Under the pieces are notes generated by a model, which ran no database searches, was not told the DNA's origin, and worked only from the letters and a program-made list of their open reading frames with translations. Positions 22,218 through 34,756 of a DNA stretch of 64,000 nucleotides are shown here, piece after piece; positions within the stretch are counted from its first letter, which is position 1, and each line of letters begins with the position of its first letter. This DNA comes from Temnothorax longispinosus (taxonomy: Eukaryota > Arthropoda > Insecta > Hymenoptera > Formicidae): the NCBI RefSeq assembly GCF_030848805.1, contig NC_092364.1, positions 15,791,447 through 15,855,446 on the forward strand, given 5' to 3'. The translations under genes were made by a program, and so were the position numbers.

Positions 22218-25200
22218 GTACTGTAAAGTAGATGTCTAGTCTTGTAGAATTTTAATAAACAATACCGTATTCTCTAAAAATTATTACTCATCCATCAAAA
22301 TTTTGAGATATAATAATCGATATAGCAGCATTTAAAATTACTGATATTTTCAGAATATTATAATATTTTTTATATCATATTGTTTCATGTTCTTATTAAT
22401 TGCTACGTCATTGCATTTGCTTCATTTGCATTTATGTTATATTCGGGTTACAATTGAGAAAAAAAGCAGCAAGCCTAAAGGCATATAGTATGTAAATGCA
22501 TAGAAAACTTTTTTTCATCGATGCAAGCTTTATACTTCTGATGGAAACGATTAAGGAACGCGTTACCATTTGGTCGATCATGATAAATCGAGCTACAGTA
22601 ACGGTGCAAAAAGTTGGAAAAGGTGCAGCAACGTGGCTGCCCCTACCAATAATTATCCAATTATTATTACCACATTGGTATTAGCCGCAGTTGCATTCTA
22701 ATAATTGCATGACGCCACGATATACTGACCTTCGTAAAAGCGCGTGGCGCACGTCGTGTGCGGCCGATAATCACTCCAGATAGGTAGATACTCGAAAACA
22801 GTCTACATAATTGACATAACAAAGCGGAAAACACCCGCGAGCAATGCACAAGAATTGCAACGGTCATTATATTTATAACGTTTTTAAGTGATCAAAACAA
22901 TAACGGTGTATAAAACGAGTGCTTTTATTATAAATTTTGTTATTATCGAGAAAGTTATTCTACTTTTTTTTAATTCTTTATTTTGGATTCGCTCTTTTTA
23001 ATTTCTATTATATATATTGATAATTACTTTCAATTATGATTAATCTTGTCCTATATCTAATCGTGTTCTATATCTTAAATCATTATCTTCAAACATTCTA
23101 TTGTAGAATATATCTGGCCACGTTTACCATTAATTTTTTGATATTTATAGTTTCTTAATTATACGTTTTATAACTAGAAATGACTGTAATTAGAAAACTG
23201 TAACTATAATTAGAAAATAGATTTGTTTTATCAGATAACTAGCCATTCTAATATAATCAGAAATTAATTGAACAGTCAATCAGATTAAATCACAATAACG
23301 ATTAATAAAAGTGTTAATTGATACATGAAAAATACGAGCATGACAATGTGAGTTTACTTATACTAATAATTAACATACTTCTGAATAACAATATTACATA
23401 TATTTGCATTTAACCTTGCAATTCATGTTTTGGTATTTTTTTCTGCTGATAATGCTATCGTCTATGTATTCTGGCTGTTTTTTCTTTCGTTTCATTGTTT
23501 TAACACACGGTTATATCGTTGACTTTCGAACGTTGACTTTCGTGCGTTTGATCGATCGGCGAATTGTATTCCATTCCGGTCAATATTTAATGAGACACAC
23601 CCGGCCGATAAATTTCACGGAAGGAAAGGGCTAAAGCTAATAGATAGGGGAGAAAATGTTGCACTTCAATTTACGGTGCGTTCAGTTACTCAGATGATTA
23701 AGATTTTTGTACGGTAATAAATGAGGTTTTATCCAGAGAGGAAATGTTAAACAAACATCGGGCGGTCACGCTTTGCACGAATATCTAATATTATTTCTCG
23801 CTTCTGTTACTTATCTTTTGTGAGTTTCTCAATAAGCTGTTACACCACGTTACCGCAATAGCAGTGAAAGATATATTTTGTCCTTCGTTTTTCAACGTAT
23901 CATTGAATAATACTCAATGCGAGACTCAATGATTCACAAATTGTGCACAAACCCGAAAATATTTCAGAGAATGCGTTAATCAAGTATTTAATAATAAAAA
24001 ATTATTATCTTTTCTGGAATAAATATGCAATAATAATGTGTGTTAATTTTCTAAATATTGTACAGAATTGGATGGAAAGACAAATTTAATTTTATCCTGT
24101 CACACATTTTGACTAGATAGGTATTGTTCTTTTATACGCTTTGTGAGAGCGACCTAACGGAAAGGTATATGAGGTGTTAGATAATTGAAAGTAAGAGCGA
24201 GTGTAATCCCCTATTTGCAATCGGCGGATGACTTCATCACCGTGTCGCAATGGGCTCGCGACAAACACGCCTTCGTACAGTCTATAATTGCCGACTGTTT
24301 AGATTGTATCTCTTGAACGTTGACAGTATCTTTGTTGAATCTCCCGACAAGATCGTGCTAACAGAGCGATGGTATAAGCAGTTTATCGCGATTATAAATA
24401 TATAAAGCAGATGGTAATCTGTTCGGTACTTGAAACTAATAATTTTTAAAGATTTCGAGTGTACAATGAAAGAAATCAGAAATGTATTAATTATCAAAAG
24501 ATACGCACTCTAAGTTCTTCTAACTTAATATAAAGAAACAATACAAGAATACAAGAATATAAAGAACTTGTTCTTATGTTTTTAGTATTAAAATATTCTA
24601 CTGTTGTATTGTGTATGACCAGGTATATTATGTGCTGTGCATTTCCGAAATATATTAAAAACTGCGAATTTGTTTCACGGGCTATTACCCAATTAATCTA
24701 CATGAAAAGATGAAGTCACCGTGTGATCGTCAGCCAACAGACGTCGCATTTGTCAGAGCAGCTTAATAAATTTTAATGCTGCGTGCTCGCGTGACGTCGG
24801 GGTCCACTAGGGTGTTCCGTCAGTGGCAGCGGGAGGGCCGGGAGGTATGAACGGTGGGAGTTTAAGAAAAGAACGAAGGAAGGGAGATGCGAGGGTGCAA
24901 TTTAGTTTGCGGTTGCTCGAGTCGGGTTACGTTAGGCTAGTCCGGCCGCCAGTCGGTCCCCGTGACCGTGAACCGCGCGGCTGACCTGCGACACAAACAC
25001 GGTTTCTCTCTCCTCGACTGGACCCCTTTGCCCCCCTCCTTGCGTTTCCATCCCCCTTTCCGTCCCTGTCCCCTTCGCCATTGCCACTCATAAATCTACC
25101 TGCACCACATCGCGTCTCGTTTCTACGGACCGCTCGCTTAGCTCTCTCTCGTGTTTCGCATTGTGCAGTCTTCGGGATCTCCGAGTGATAAATACAACCG

Positions 25201-28200
25201 TGGCCACCCTCTCCTCCTCTCCCGCTCTTCCTTGTCCTTTAAATTTCATTTTTCGCGCTCTCCCTCTCCTTTGGTCCAGCGCGAAACCGGCGATGTAAAC
25301 TGTATCCCGCTTTTATCGGCTCTTTTCTCTTAAAGAGGCATAATCTTGCTATGTGACTTTACATCGACACGTAGGAGGCTGATCTATTCCGATATCCAAC
25401 TTATTGAAACCGGAATTTGTCTTGCAATTTATATAATACACGATATTTTGTCTTTTTTCTGTTTTCTATTATTGTCACTTTAATCGTGACGTATACAATT
25501 TTTTACCATTAAAACTTTTCTTTAAATAAGTAGATATTGATAAGTAAAGCATTTGTTTTTTAAGAGAATATAAGCAGATATGTATCTTGAATTTTAAGTT
25601 TTCAATATATCTCTACTGTTTTTTTTTATTAAAATAACATGGTTTACATAATTTTATATTGAAATTGAATGTTTATTTATAGTAAAATTCGTGAATGTTT
25701 AGTTTGACAGATTTTAATTCTGGACTTTTCATATATTTATTATTCTGCGTCATATAATATTATTTTATAGCCTGATGATTTCTATTTTACGTTATAACGC
25801 GCCGCGCGGAATTTCATTCACTTTCGCCGTTAATTAAACAAGCGCATTTCAAGACAGCCGAGTTTGCGTGACGAGAGTAACATGCAAATTTCATCGAAAA
25901 ACGACGTCCCAGAATTAAACTCTGCTAAATTAAAAATGAGTCTTTCCCGAGGTTTCTTTAAGCTGTCACTCATTGCGTTGCGGTTCGTTGCCTGGATTAA
26001 ATATCGTTATTGTGTTGTTACACGATAACGAGTTGGGCGAGGACGAGGTCGCAAGAAAGAAATTATTTTGTAAAAGGAGAACACAGATGTTTCAATTCGT
26101 TTTTATGTTTAATGTACTTAATGTCTTAATGCATTTTTATGCGATCGTAATTATTTCTTTCTTTCTTTTTTCTCGGTATCTAAACGTCTCAGAGTGATGA
26201 TATTAATTTAGATGTGATGGGTGATTATGAAGGCCATTTGTGATAATTTTTAATTCTCTATTTAGAAAACTTTTTCTATATTTTTTTTATATATAAGAAA
26301 AATACATGATAATATGCAAGAAAAAACAGTGTAAATGCTGCAAGTATGGAATAATTGAAATTTATGATTTTTTGCACAACGATACAATGAATATAGTTAA
26401 ATACATTAATATAGTTAAATTTATAGTTTTTACACGCTTATTTTGGTGCGTCGGCGTTTTGGATTTTAATTTATTCAATAATGTATTTCGGAACGTTATG
26501 TTTTGATTTCAATAAGGAAGAAATCATACTCATCAGAACTAGTGATTTGACACGTGAATCGATGATACAGACATGTGTCTTCGTGAATTTAATGCCATTA
26601 CAGCCATTACGTTCATGTTGAAGCGTCACGCGTTTCTAAGTCATGGAGATTCATATGACTTTTTCTGAGTGCCGTTCAGTTTGAGCAAAAACGTGAAAGT
26701 GCTCCTATCTGGATGGATCTAGCGTGTTTCAAGTAAAACGATTTAGAATTCCGTGCCCTAATTACGGTGGAAACCATTTTCTAAGTACACCGCAGATACG
26801 CTCGTTCCTTTCGCATCGTTTTAACGCACGTATGACAACCTTCCGAGAGAAATCCTTGTCAACGGAAATTCCGCCGTGCCAATTCCGGAACTGTACGTAA
26901 AAACCTTAATCGCAACGAGGGTAATTTCATGACAGGAATGGCCATTGTTCTAAATCCATGGTATTATAGAAAGAGAAGTAGAGTTTACAAAAAGAGGAAA
27001 GCGATATGGAGTAGTAAATAAATGGAGGTATGTGTGTGTGTGTATGCTTATAGGATATGGTAATTAATTTTAAGTGGATTTAAATTTCTATTTCTCTTAT
27101 TTGGTAAAATGTTTGTTTGGATGTATATTTAATATTTTTATTATTATCACAAAATTTGTAGTATATTTTTGGCTAAATACATTTGATTAAATTTTGATAA
27201 TATTATAAAGTTAATTTACGAACAACATATTACAATATGAATAGCTTAGTAGTTACATATGTATAGTCAATTTTAGATAATTAACAATTTCGCAGAGAAA
27301 GACGTGCAATCATTCAAAGTTTAATTATACATGAGTAATAATTAATAATTACTACGGGTCAATAACGGAGATGAGTAGACACACGATTAATATTAATTTA
27401 TAAGATCACTGTATTTGGCGACGCACTTGATACATGACCCGGTATGATTGTACGCATTCACACGATTCATTATACCGTCAGATCGTATACGCGCATACAC
27501 ACACGCACACATATTTCTCACATTAAAATTGATTAATTACCGCGTTATATGAAATTGGTGAAATAAACCTCTAAATGTAACGAACACATATAAATTGATA
27601 TAACTGTCTGTCTTCTCATAATTGTTACACTTTCTGATTTTAATAATAGAGATGAAAAGATAACGAAACAAGACATTGATAAATAACCTGAAGTCACGTA
27701 CTCCGAAGTAGTGCAAGCCTACCTCATGAAAAATCCGGAATCAGAAAAAATTCGGTAATTCGACATTCTGGCGGCAAGTACGTAGAATTCTTTTTAAGCA
27801 TTTCTGAAGAATGCAGGAATGAGGAAATAACCATCGTGTTTTTCGAGACGGCTCGCACATTTTTTATCAAAACTGTGCGACCGCGCCGATGTTTTATCCC
27901 GCGCTGTACCACTACCGCACGCATACTTTTGTATTCCGGAACGCCGCCGCGCCGGTTCTGTACGCGATAACTATCTTTTCCCGAATATCCTTGCGGATCG
28001 CCAGCGTGCGAAGATGCGCGCTTCTCGATTCAATTTCACGTTTGCGGCAGGCATGAAAAGCGATACGCGCGCCTCTTCATTCAATTTCATTTACGGTAAT
28101 CCGCGGCGTACCGTTAACGATGTGTCGGGTTGACTTCTCGCGACCGAAAAACCATTCTTCGTGATGCACCATGAGCAACGCTTATCGCGACGACCTCGGT

Positions 28201-30455
28201 CGCATGTCTCGTTTGCATAGAAAATATACGCGCCATTAATGCCACTATGCCTTCAATGATACATATGTGTTAATTTTCTCACAATGGATTTTTGTCGCGA
28301 CGAGAACGTGAGACTCTTCATGTTAGAACGATACGACACTCGATAAGCATGCATGAAATTCATTAAACGACCTAGAATTTTCGAGCAAAATAATGTTTCT
28401 TAATAAATCCGTTTTTATCGCTTGTGTGCAGAGTACTTAATAATTCAATGATTTATTTGGAGATACTCTTTGTTTTATAGTTAGAGGAAATATAACATAT
28501 ATAAAGAAAAAAGATTGATCTTTTCGTTAATTACGTAAAAAGTTATACGAAAATAAATAGTTAAAAAGTTGAATAATTTGATAAATTATTAAAGCATTTG
28601 AGTCTGTTTTTATTTTTTTATTCTTTCACTGTTTTTATCAAACACAAGAATTATGAGCGATGTAGGATTAAAAACAGATTCGAGGAGCGTGGCCGTAATT
28701 CTCGCGTCGTTTTTTCAACGTGGCTTTGATTAGATCTAGGATAATACGGCGGGCTGCTTTGTAATTATTATCAGCGGGCATCGCGCGGCCCACGATGTGC
28801 AACAAGTACGAATTTAGTAGTGATCAATCATCACACGCACAACTGACCTCGCCCAGCTGTGACTCGAAGTTCGAGTGAAAGCGATACACGCGAGGCATGC
28901 TTCGTCTGGGATGTAATAATTATTCAAAAGTACAGGGCCCCATTCTCGTTTCCTGATAAATGATAGGCGCCGTGCCGGAAGGAGCCGCTCGCATGAACAA
29001 TATCAGCCGCTGGGAAATGATCGATCGAACTCGAAGATTTTCTGGCGGCTGAAAGTGCACACGCGCGGCTCGCGATCACTATGCTCGCGTCCGCGGTATA
29101 CTTGTTGCGGACATTTTTTTCTGTTCTTTATTTTTTTTTTTTTACGGAGCAGAAGCTCCTCGCGCCAAGAAATCCAGGTGTGTCTCTCTCTTTTTCTCTT
29201 TTTCTCTCGCGAATGCAATGCTTTATAGCTCCACCTAACAACTTCCTGAGCGATGGCGATAAATAATGCATGGTTACGCGCGTGCTTCCTTGTTGCCTCG
29301 CACAGTCTAGGCTCTTATTTTTCTTCCTAAGCTCACTATCGCTCGAGAACGACAAATGTTTCTCACCTCCTAGACTACGATATTGCGGAATACCTATGTG
29401 AAAGAAATTCTTTCCCATGAGCAATTGACACGCCGCGAGGCCCTGACGTAAAGCGATAACATGCACACTAATTTATTAAATAATGCAATCCGAGTACAAC
29501 GCTTAAAATGATGTAGGGATTAACACAACCTACACCAGTGTGCCTGATTATTCATTACATAATATACATTGTATGTATATTGCATTGATCTTGTTACTTG
29601 TCTCGCGACGACTATTTTTATTCGTTGATGATCCACATCCTATGAGATTTTTCTAGAAGAAAAATCGATTTTAAGTTAAATCTGCAATTTATTATTTTTG
29701 TAAATATATTTAATTTTTTATGATTTTATTTATCTTTTATTTCATATTATTTTATATTCATATTTTTATTGCTTCATTTTTATAAAATATTAGTATTTCT
29801 GTCGAATCTTATTGAATCGACAACGTTATTCTTGAGAAAAAAGACTTGATACGTTTTCTTTCTCTTTTATATTTAATATGTTTTCTGAAGTTATATTTTA
29901 AAAGAATTTTTAAATTGCTTAATAGCTTTTATATATGTATGTTATATTAGTTTCGCATGGTATCTGAAATGTCCATTTACATGCTTTATATATAGTTTGC
30001 ATACATTTAATTACATATTTAATAAAAATGCTACTTACAATTAGAGAAATAAGTATTAACTATCGGCTTGAACGTGAAAGTTTTTCTCTTCTTTTCTCTT
30101 CGATACGAGATAATAATTGTAAAAGGTAATAAAAAAGTGTAATTTTTTCACTCTAGTTTTTATATTACTTAAATTCTTTTTTATTAATTGTAATATGTAG
30201 TGATATGCGCGCTTGTAATTATTGCACGCGATTGTACAAGCGGACACTCGCCACATATACGAGGGCATTGATCCTGCTGAGACGCTCTAGTTTTTTGTGT
30301 AATACTAATTCGATACTTTGGATGAGACGCGAGATTCTGACTCGTAGATCTACTGTTTAAAACGTTAGACGGATATGCATAGATATCGATACTCAATATA
30401 TGCGCAATTCGTACATAAAAGATTAATAATATATTGAAAAATTGAAATATTTATA

Positions 30456-30801
30456 TGTCGCAGAGATTTCGTGTAATTTTGTGTAATTTTTTTTTTTTGC
30501 AAAATCCTTAGGAAATTTGCAAAAAACCGGGATATTGTGGAATGAATAAAAATGATAAATATATAACATAAAAATAAATATAATTTATAAATATAATTTA
30601 TAAATATAAATTAATAAAAATCTCAATTTACAATTTCATTGACAGAGCCTACGATTTTGCAAAATTACTGAAGTTTCCTAGTAAAATTGTGTATTTTTTA
30701 TTTATTCTACAATATTCTTAATATATTCTACAATATCCTGATTTTTGTGAATTTTCTAAGGGATTTTGCAGAAAAACGAATTACACAAAATCCCTGCGAC
30801 A
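30456..30801. mobile_element. Foldback MITE with about 90-bp terminal inverted repeats
   Basis: The left end TGTCGCAGAGATTTCG... and right end ...CAAAATCCCTGCGACA are inverted. Arms continue through gcaaaatccttagg and its complement to gatattgtggaat and its complement near the middle. Both ends are flanked by TATA (30452-30455 and 30802-30805), compatible with a TA or TATA target duplication. The 346-bp element has no ORF worth calling. TA duplication suggests a Tc1/mariner-type mobilising transposase, but the superfamily is not settled. Confidence 0.7.
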
Positions 30802-33800
30802 TATATACTATGTTTGGAAAACGCAAGATAATTTCTGTACTTTTGGTGATAATTTCCGTCACAAATTTTTTGTTACTATGTGAAAGAAATATCTTTCGAT
30901 GGTCAATTAAGGTGTCTATTTGAACAATACGCATACACAAAAATATTAAATGTTTTTTTTTTCTAACAATATCTATTCGTACACGTGCATTTCTGTTAGC
31001 TCTACGTTGTTGATCAAACGTAAGAAGATGCGCTAGTACAAGCATCAACCAACAGGTGGCACCAGGCTGCTTATAAATGCAGTTGCATTGCAATTCCCGC
31101 AGGGATGACTGGTTTGCACAGTCATTTGGGCTTAGCAAACCCACGGACCCGAGCTCAATACATTGCAGACCCTCACATATATTTACACATCATATACACT
31201 CATGGACACACGTTTTTTTTAGCAGTAGTGCAATGAACTTTGAAGAAAAGTAGAAACAAGATGCAACCTAATTTAAGAATTTTAAGATGAATAAGAATAG
31301 ATTCATATATGTGTTTGATGAAAATGGAGTAGAATATAGCGGAAGAGAAATTATTTTTTATTTATTTTTTTTCTAATTAAGAAGAAAAGTTACACCAAAA
31401 TTGCATTTACAAATATAGAGATTCGATTATATTAATATATAAATTAAATATGAATCTAAATTGATCTCCCTTTCCGTAACATACATATTTTGATAAAGAA
31501 ATTTTTAATATCAAAAACTTTTTTTATTGAACATGTAAAGACAAATCGAAAGAAACACTTGTAAAATAATACTTCTAGAAATTTAAAAAATATTTCTATT
31601 TTATTTTTATTTAATAACATATTTTGTTTTTTATTAAATATTATTTTGCTTTACTTTATTATATTCGGACATTCCTAATTCGAATCTGTCTAATTGGTCG
31701 AATTAGATTATCGTTTTTCATTATGGATACAAAAAACATGCTACGAATAAACATAATAATTTCCTATCTTTTTTAATGTTGAAATTATACCAATTATAAT
31801 TTCTATGTATGCTGTATACACGCACGTGAATTGACTGTTTGATGGAATAACGGAAGTACCAATAAGTATCACTTTTACTCGCGAATTTGTTACGGTGCTT
31901 ATTTCTAGCACTTTCCTTCCGTGTGCGGCCCAATTCTCGCACGATCTATGTTAAGCGAATACATCTCGAGCCTATCAATTTTCACTCGTGCATCTATGGG
32001 ATATTCTATATTTAATAATGCATTCGGGTAACAGATTTCATTCGCTCTATCATCCGTGAAACGCGATTAGACACGCGAATCTGTCTTACTGCTCGCAAAG
32101 TACCGTAAGTAGCTCGTTAAAACGTCAACATTTTTATTTTTATCGGTTTTTATTTTCCTTTTACACTTGCATCACGATTATTTACACCTAGAAATCTACT
32201 TCGAGATATTGTACGTTTTCATGTGAAATTTTACGCCTGTTAATCAGTCGGTTCGACTTCAACGGCGACCGATCCGCGCAAGAAGGCCGTCAATCAGCTT
32301 GGATCCGTTTAGACTTTATAATTGTTAACACGATCCTGAAAACGCAATGTCGTGAGCGTGACACGGCGCCGCGGCGATGGGATCGATGTCCGATCGGTGA
32401 CACGGCAATTCGAGCGCACGATGAAAGAGGCATTCAATTACCGACGACGCGAGTCGCGAAGTCTCGAATTCGAAGAAGGATTCGACTAATGAAACACGAC
32501 TTGTTGTGCTATGTGGTGGCCGAGTCCTTGTCCGTGCATTTGCGATTTATTCACGGTATTAAGGACTCTGCCGTCTCTCCATGGTGGGTCAAAAGTTCCG
32601 TCGGCTTTGTCGTATGCCGATGTCAATCGTCACGTTCAAATCGCACAAGCATTATTTGTTACCGTGTTACTGTGCGGTACAATAATCTCGAGACAAGATG
32701 AATTATTCTAACTATTACCGCATACATATGTTGCAATGTTGTTGCGCATAAACTCTTTGTTCTTTCGCACTGCATTCGTTGCCTTAGGTAACACTAACTA
32801 TATCAACGCGTTGAACCGGAGCGATCCATCCGTGGTCCGCCATTTTCACGTCTGGTATGTTGAGATACGAGAAAAATGAGAATATAATGCCTTCATCCGG
32901 CTAGATCGCTGCATGCACGCCGCGTTATTTTCATTCAGGGAAGGAAGTCGACGCCGGGGGAGTTCGATTATCCCCGTGTCGACGTCGGTGGCGACGACGA
33001 CGACGACGGCGAGAGGGAAGCGTTATCACGCATGCCCGTGTTCCCCGGCGTTCTCGTTCTCGTCCGCGGAATCGCCTGACGGATATTTTGACAGTACGCC
33101 GCCCTGCATCCTCCGCGTTAAGATGCATCTCAAACCTTGTCGTTCACGGCGCCGATCACCATCATTGTCGTCTGTTCGTGCGTGGCTCCGCGCGGGCGAT
33201 ACACTTGGCGCATCGCGAGAGAGATGCGTCGGACGCGTCGCTTAAACGTGCGCGTTTAGCAGCGCCGCTCGCGGAATCGGGTCAGTCGATAGAACCTGAG
33301 CGGGTGTTTGTGCGCGTCCAGAGTGTTCCTTCATTGAGGTAGGATTAGGGGTAGAAAACTAGCAGGAATGAAACAGTTCTGAGGCCTGAATTCGGATAAA
33401 TCGTTTCTTAATCGCGTGGGAAGAGAGAACGGTCCTCGATTCGAGAGTTTTCCGTTTCGTCACGAGTGACAAGAGGTGATTACAGGTGGTGAACTCATCG
33501 AGTTGCTCCGAGAGGGACTCGCCCGAATCGCGTAGACAGTACCGTTTTTCAGTTTTACGCTCTCGGGGTGGCCGAGAAAGGAATGGCAGCGCGGCGGGTC
33601 CGAAATCTTCGCGACGTCTCGGAGCAAGGCGTTGACTCGTTTTTGAGCCCAAGTGGGCGGGTGTAGTCGTGAAAGAGTGAAGTGTTTGAATGACTTGCGC
33701 GCGGGAAGGTGGTTGTGTTAACTCGAGTATGCGGATTTCACGGACATGAATACCTCCTCGGCGAGGTGGAGCCCGGCTCTCTCGGCGTCGCCGGATTACC

Positions 33801-34324
33801 ACCGGCGCGGGCGTCCCGAAGTGCCGTGTAAATCTTCCTGAAAATTACGAAGTAATCTTGCGACAGGGGAAGGGGGGGGGGTTCCGTTGAAGAATCAGGT
33901 TTCGTTGTGCGCGCTTGTGTATGTGTGCGTGTGTGTGTACGCGTGTGTATATTGTGTGTCGTATGTAAAGTGCTACTCGACAGGATGACGTCTCCTCTAT
34001 TGAGCCGCTCCGTGTCAAACACCTCGGCAATATTCGCGATCAACGCGATTTTAAGGGATACGCTTGTAGCGCGAAGACAATCGTTAAATCGTTAATGTAG
34101 TAGTTCTCGTTACAGCCGTGACTGTGTTTTGTGATTCTCCGTAAGAAGGGCAGGGGTTCTTTTCCCTGGGGCGGCCCTGGATATACGAACCTGCTGTGCT
34201 CCGCTCCTCACGAACGTCCATCTGTCAGAGGCGTCTCTCTCAGAACGTGAAATCCCGTTTGGAACCTTGACGGGCTCTCGAGCGGATTCTCGCGCTCTCG
34301 GTTGGTTTTGAGCTATCTCGGTGC

Positions 34325-34600
34325 ATGCCGCGTTCGAAGGTGGGCGGATGCCGCTGTCCACGCCAAGGACACGTATCCTCGAGCGCGCGTCCCGAGAACA
34401 ATGAGGATCTCAGAACGGCCGTTTCGCTACGATGCTGGAATGCCGTGCTGGGAATGCAAACTCCGAGCCGAGTCGTTCTGCCCTTCGTCTACGTCGTCGT
34501 CGTCGTCGCCATCGTCGTCGTCGTCGCCGTCGTCGTTTGCTCCACTGAGATGTATGACCGAAACCTAGTTGCGTCGCGAATGCATATGCCGTGGGAATAA
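34325..34600 (+). CDS. Upstream ORF in exon 1B leader
   Basis: A 91-codon ATG-initiated frame (MPRSKVGGCRC...) ends 117 bp before the exon 1B ATG. The GTC repeat gives it a poly-valine hydrophobic run (VYVVVVVAIVVVVAVVV) that looks like a membrane segment. It could be a genuine small peptide, a translational regulator, or a by-product of the triplet repeat. It parallels the Val/Ala run before exon 1A. Confidence 0.25.
   Translation: MPRSKVGGCRCPRQGHVSSSARPENNEDLRTAVSLRCWNAVLGMQTPSRVVLPFVYVVVVVAIVVVVAVVVCSTEMYDRNLVASRMHMPWE
34490..34537 (+). repeat. GTC triplet repeat in exon 1B leader
   Basis: Roughly 15 near-perfect GTC/CGT units with two GCC/ATC interruptions. It encodes poly-Val in one frame and poly-Ser in another. 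Confidence 0.85.
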
Positions 34601-34717
34601 ATTGACCGGAGTGTTAAGCGAGGCTCGTTCTCATCCGTTTGCGACGGTTAGAAAGGACGAAGGAACGGAATCGGCGGCGAGGAAAGAGAATAAGAAGAGG
34701 CTAACGAGCTGAACAGG

Positions 34718-34756
34718 ATGAGTCATTTCGATTGGAAGTTACTGCGCCGGAAGAAG
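34718..34756 (+). CDS. Exon 1B coding part (alternative N-terminus)
   Basis: Thirteen codons (MSHFDWKLLRRKK) start at ATG 34718 (context CAGGATGAG) and end at the donor AAG|GTACAG in phase 0. The phase is identical to exon 1A, so it joins the exon 2 acceptor in frame (RRKK-VIPADRR). This isoform would lack the hydrophobic N-terminus of isoform A and begin with a short basic cytosolic-type sequence. The donor departs from GTRAGT at position 5, so support is moderate. Confidence 0.45.

Larger units (their letters stand above)
33280..34717 (+). promoter_or_regulatory. CpG-rich promoter and leader of exon 1B
   Basis: A second CpG-dense block begins near 32.9 kb and leads into exon 1B. An initiator-like TCAGTC occurs at 33282-33287. 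The leader carries a GT-rich stretch (33913-33960), a GTC repeat (34490-34537) and at least one sizeable uORF. The boundaries are approximate and no TATA box is evident. Confidence 0.45.
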
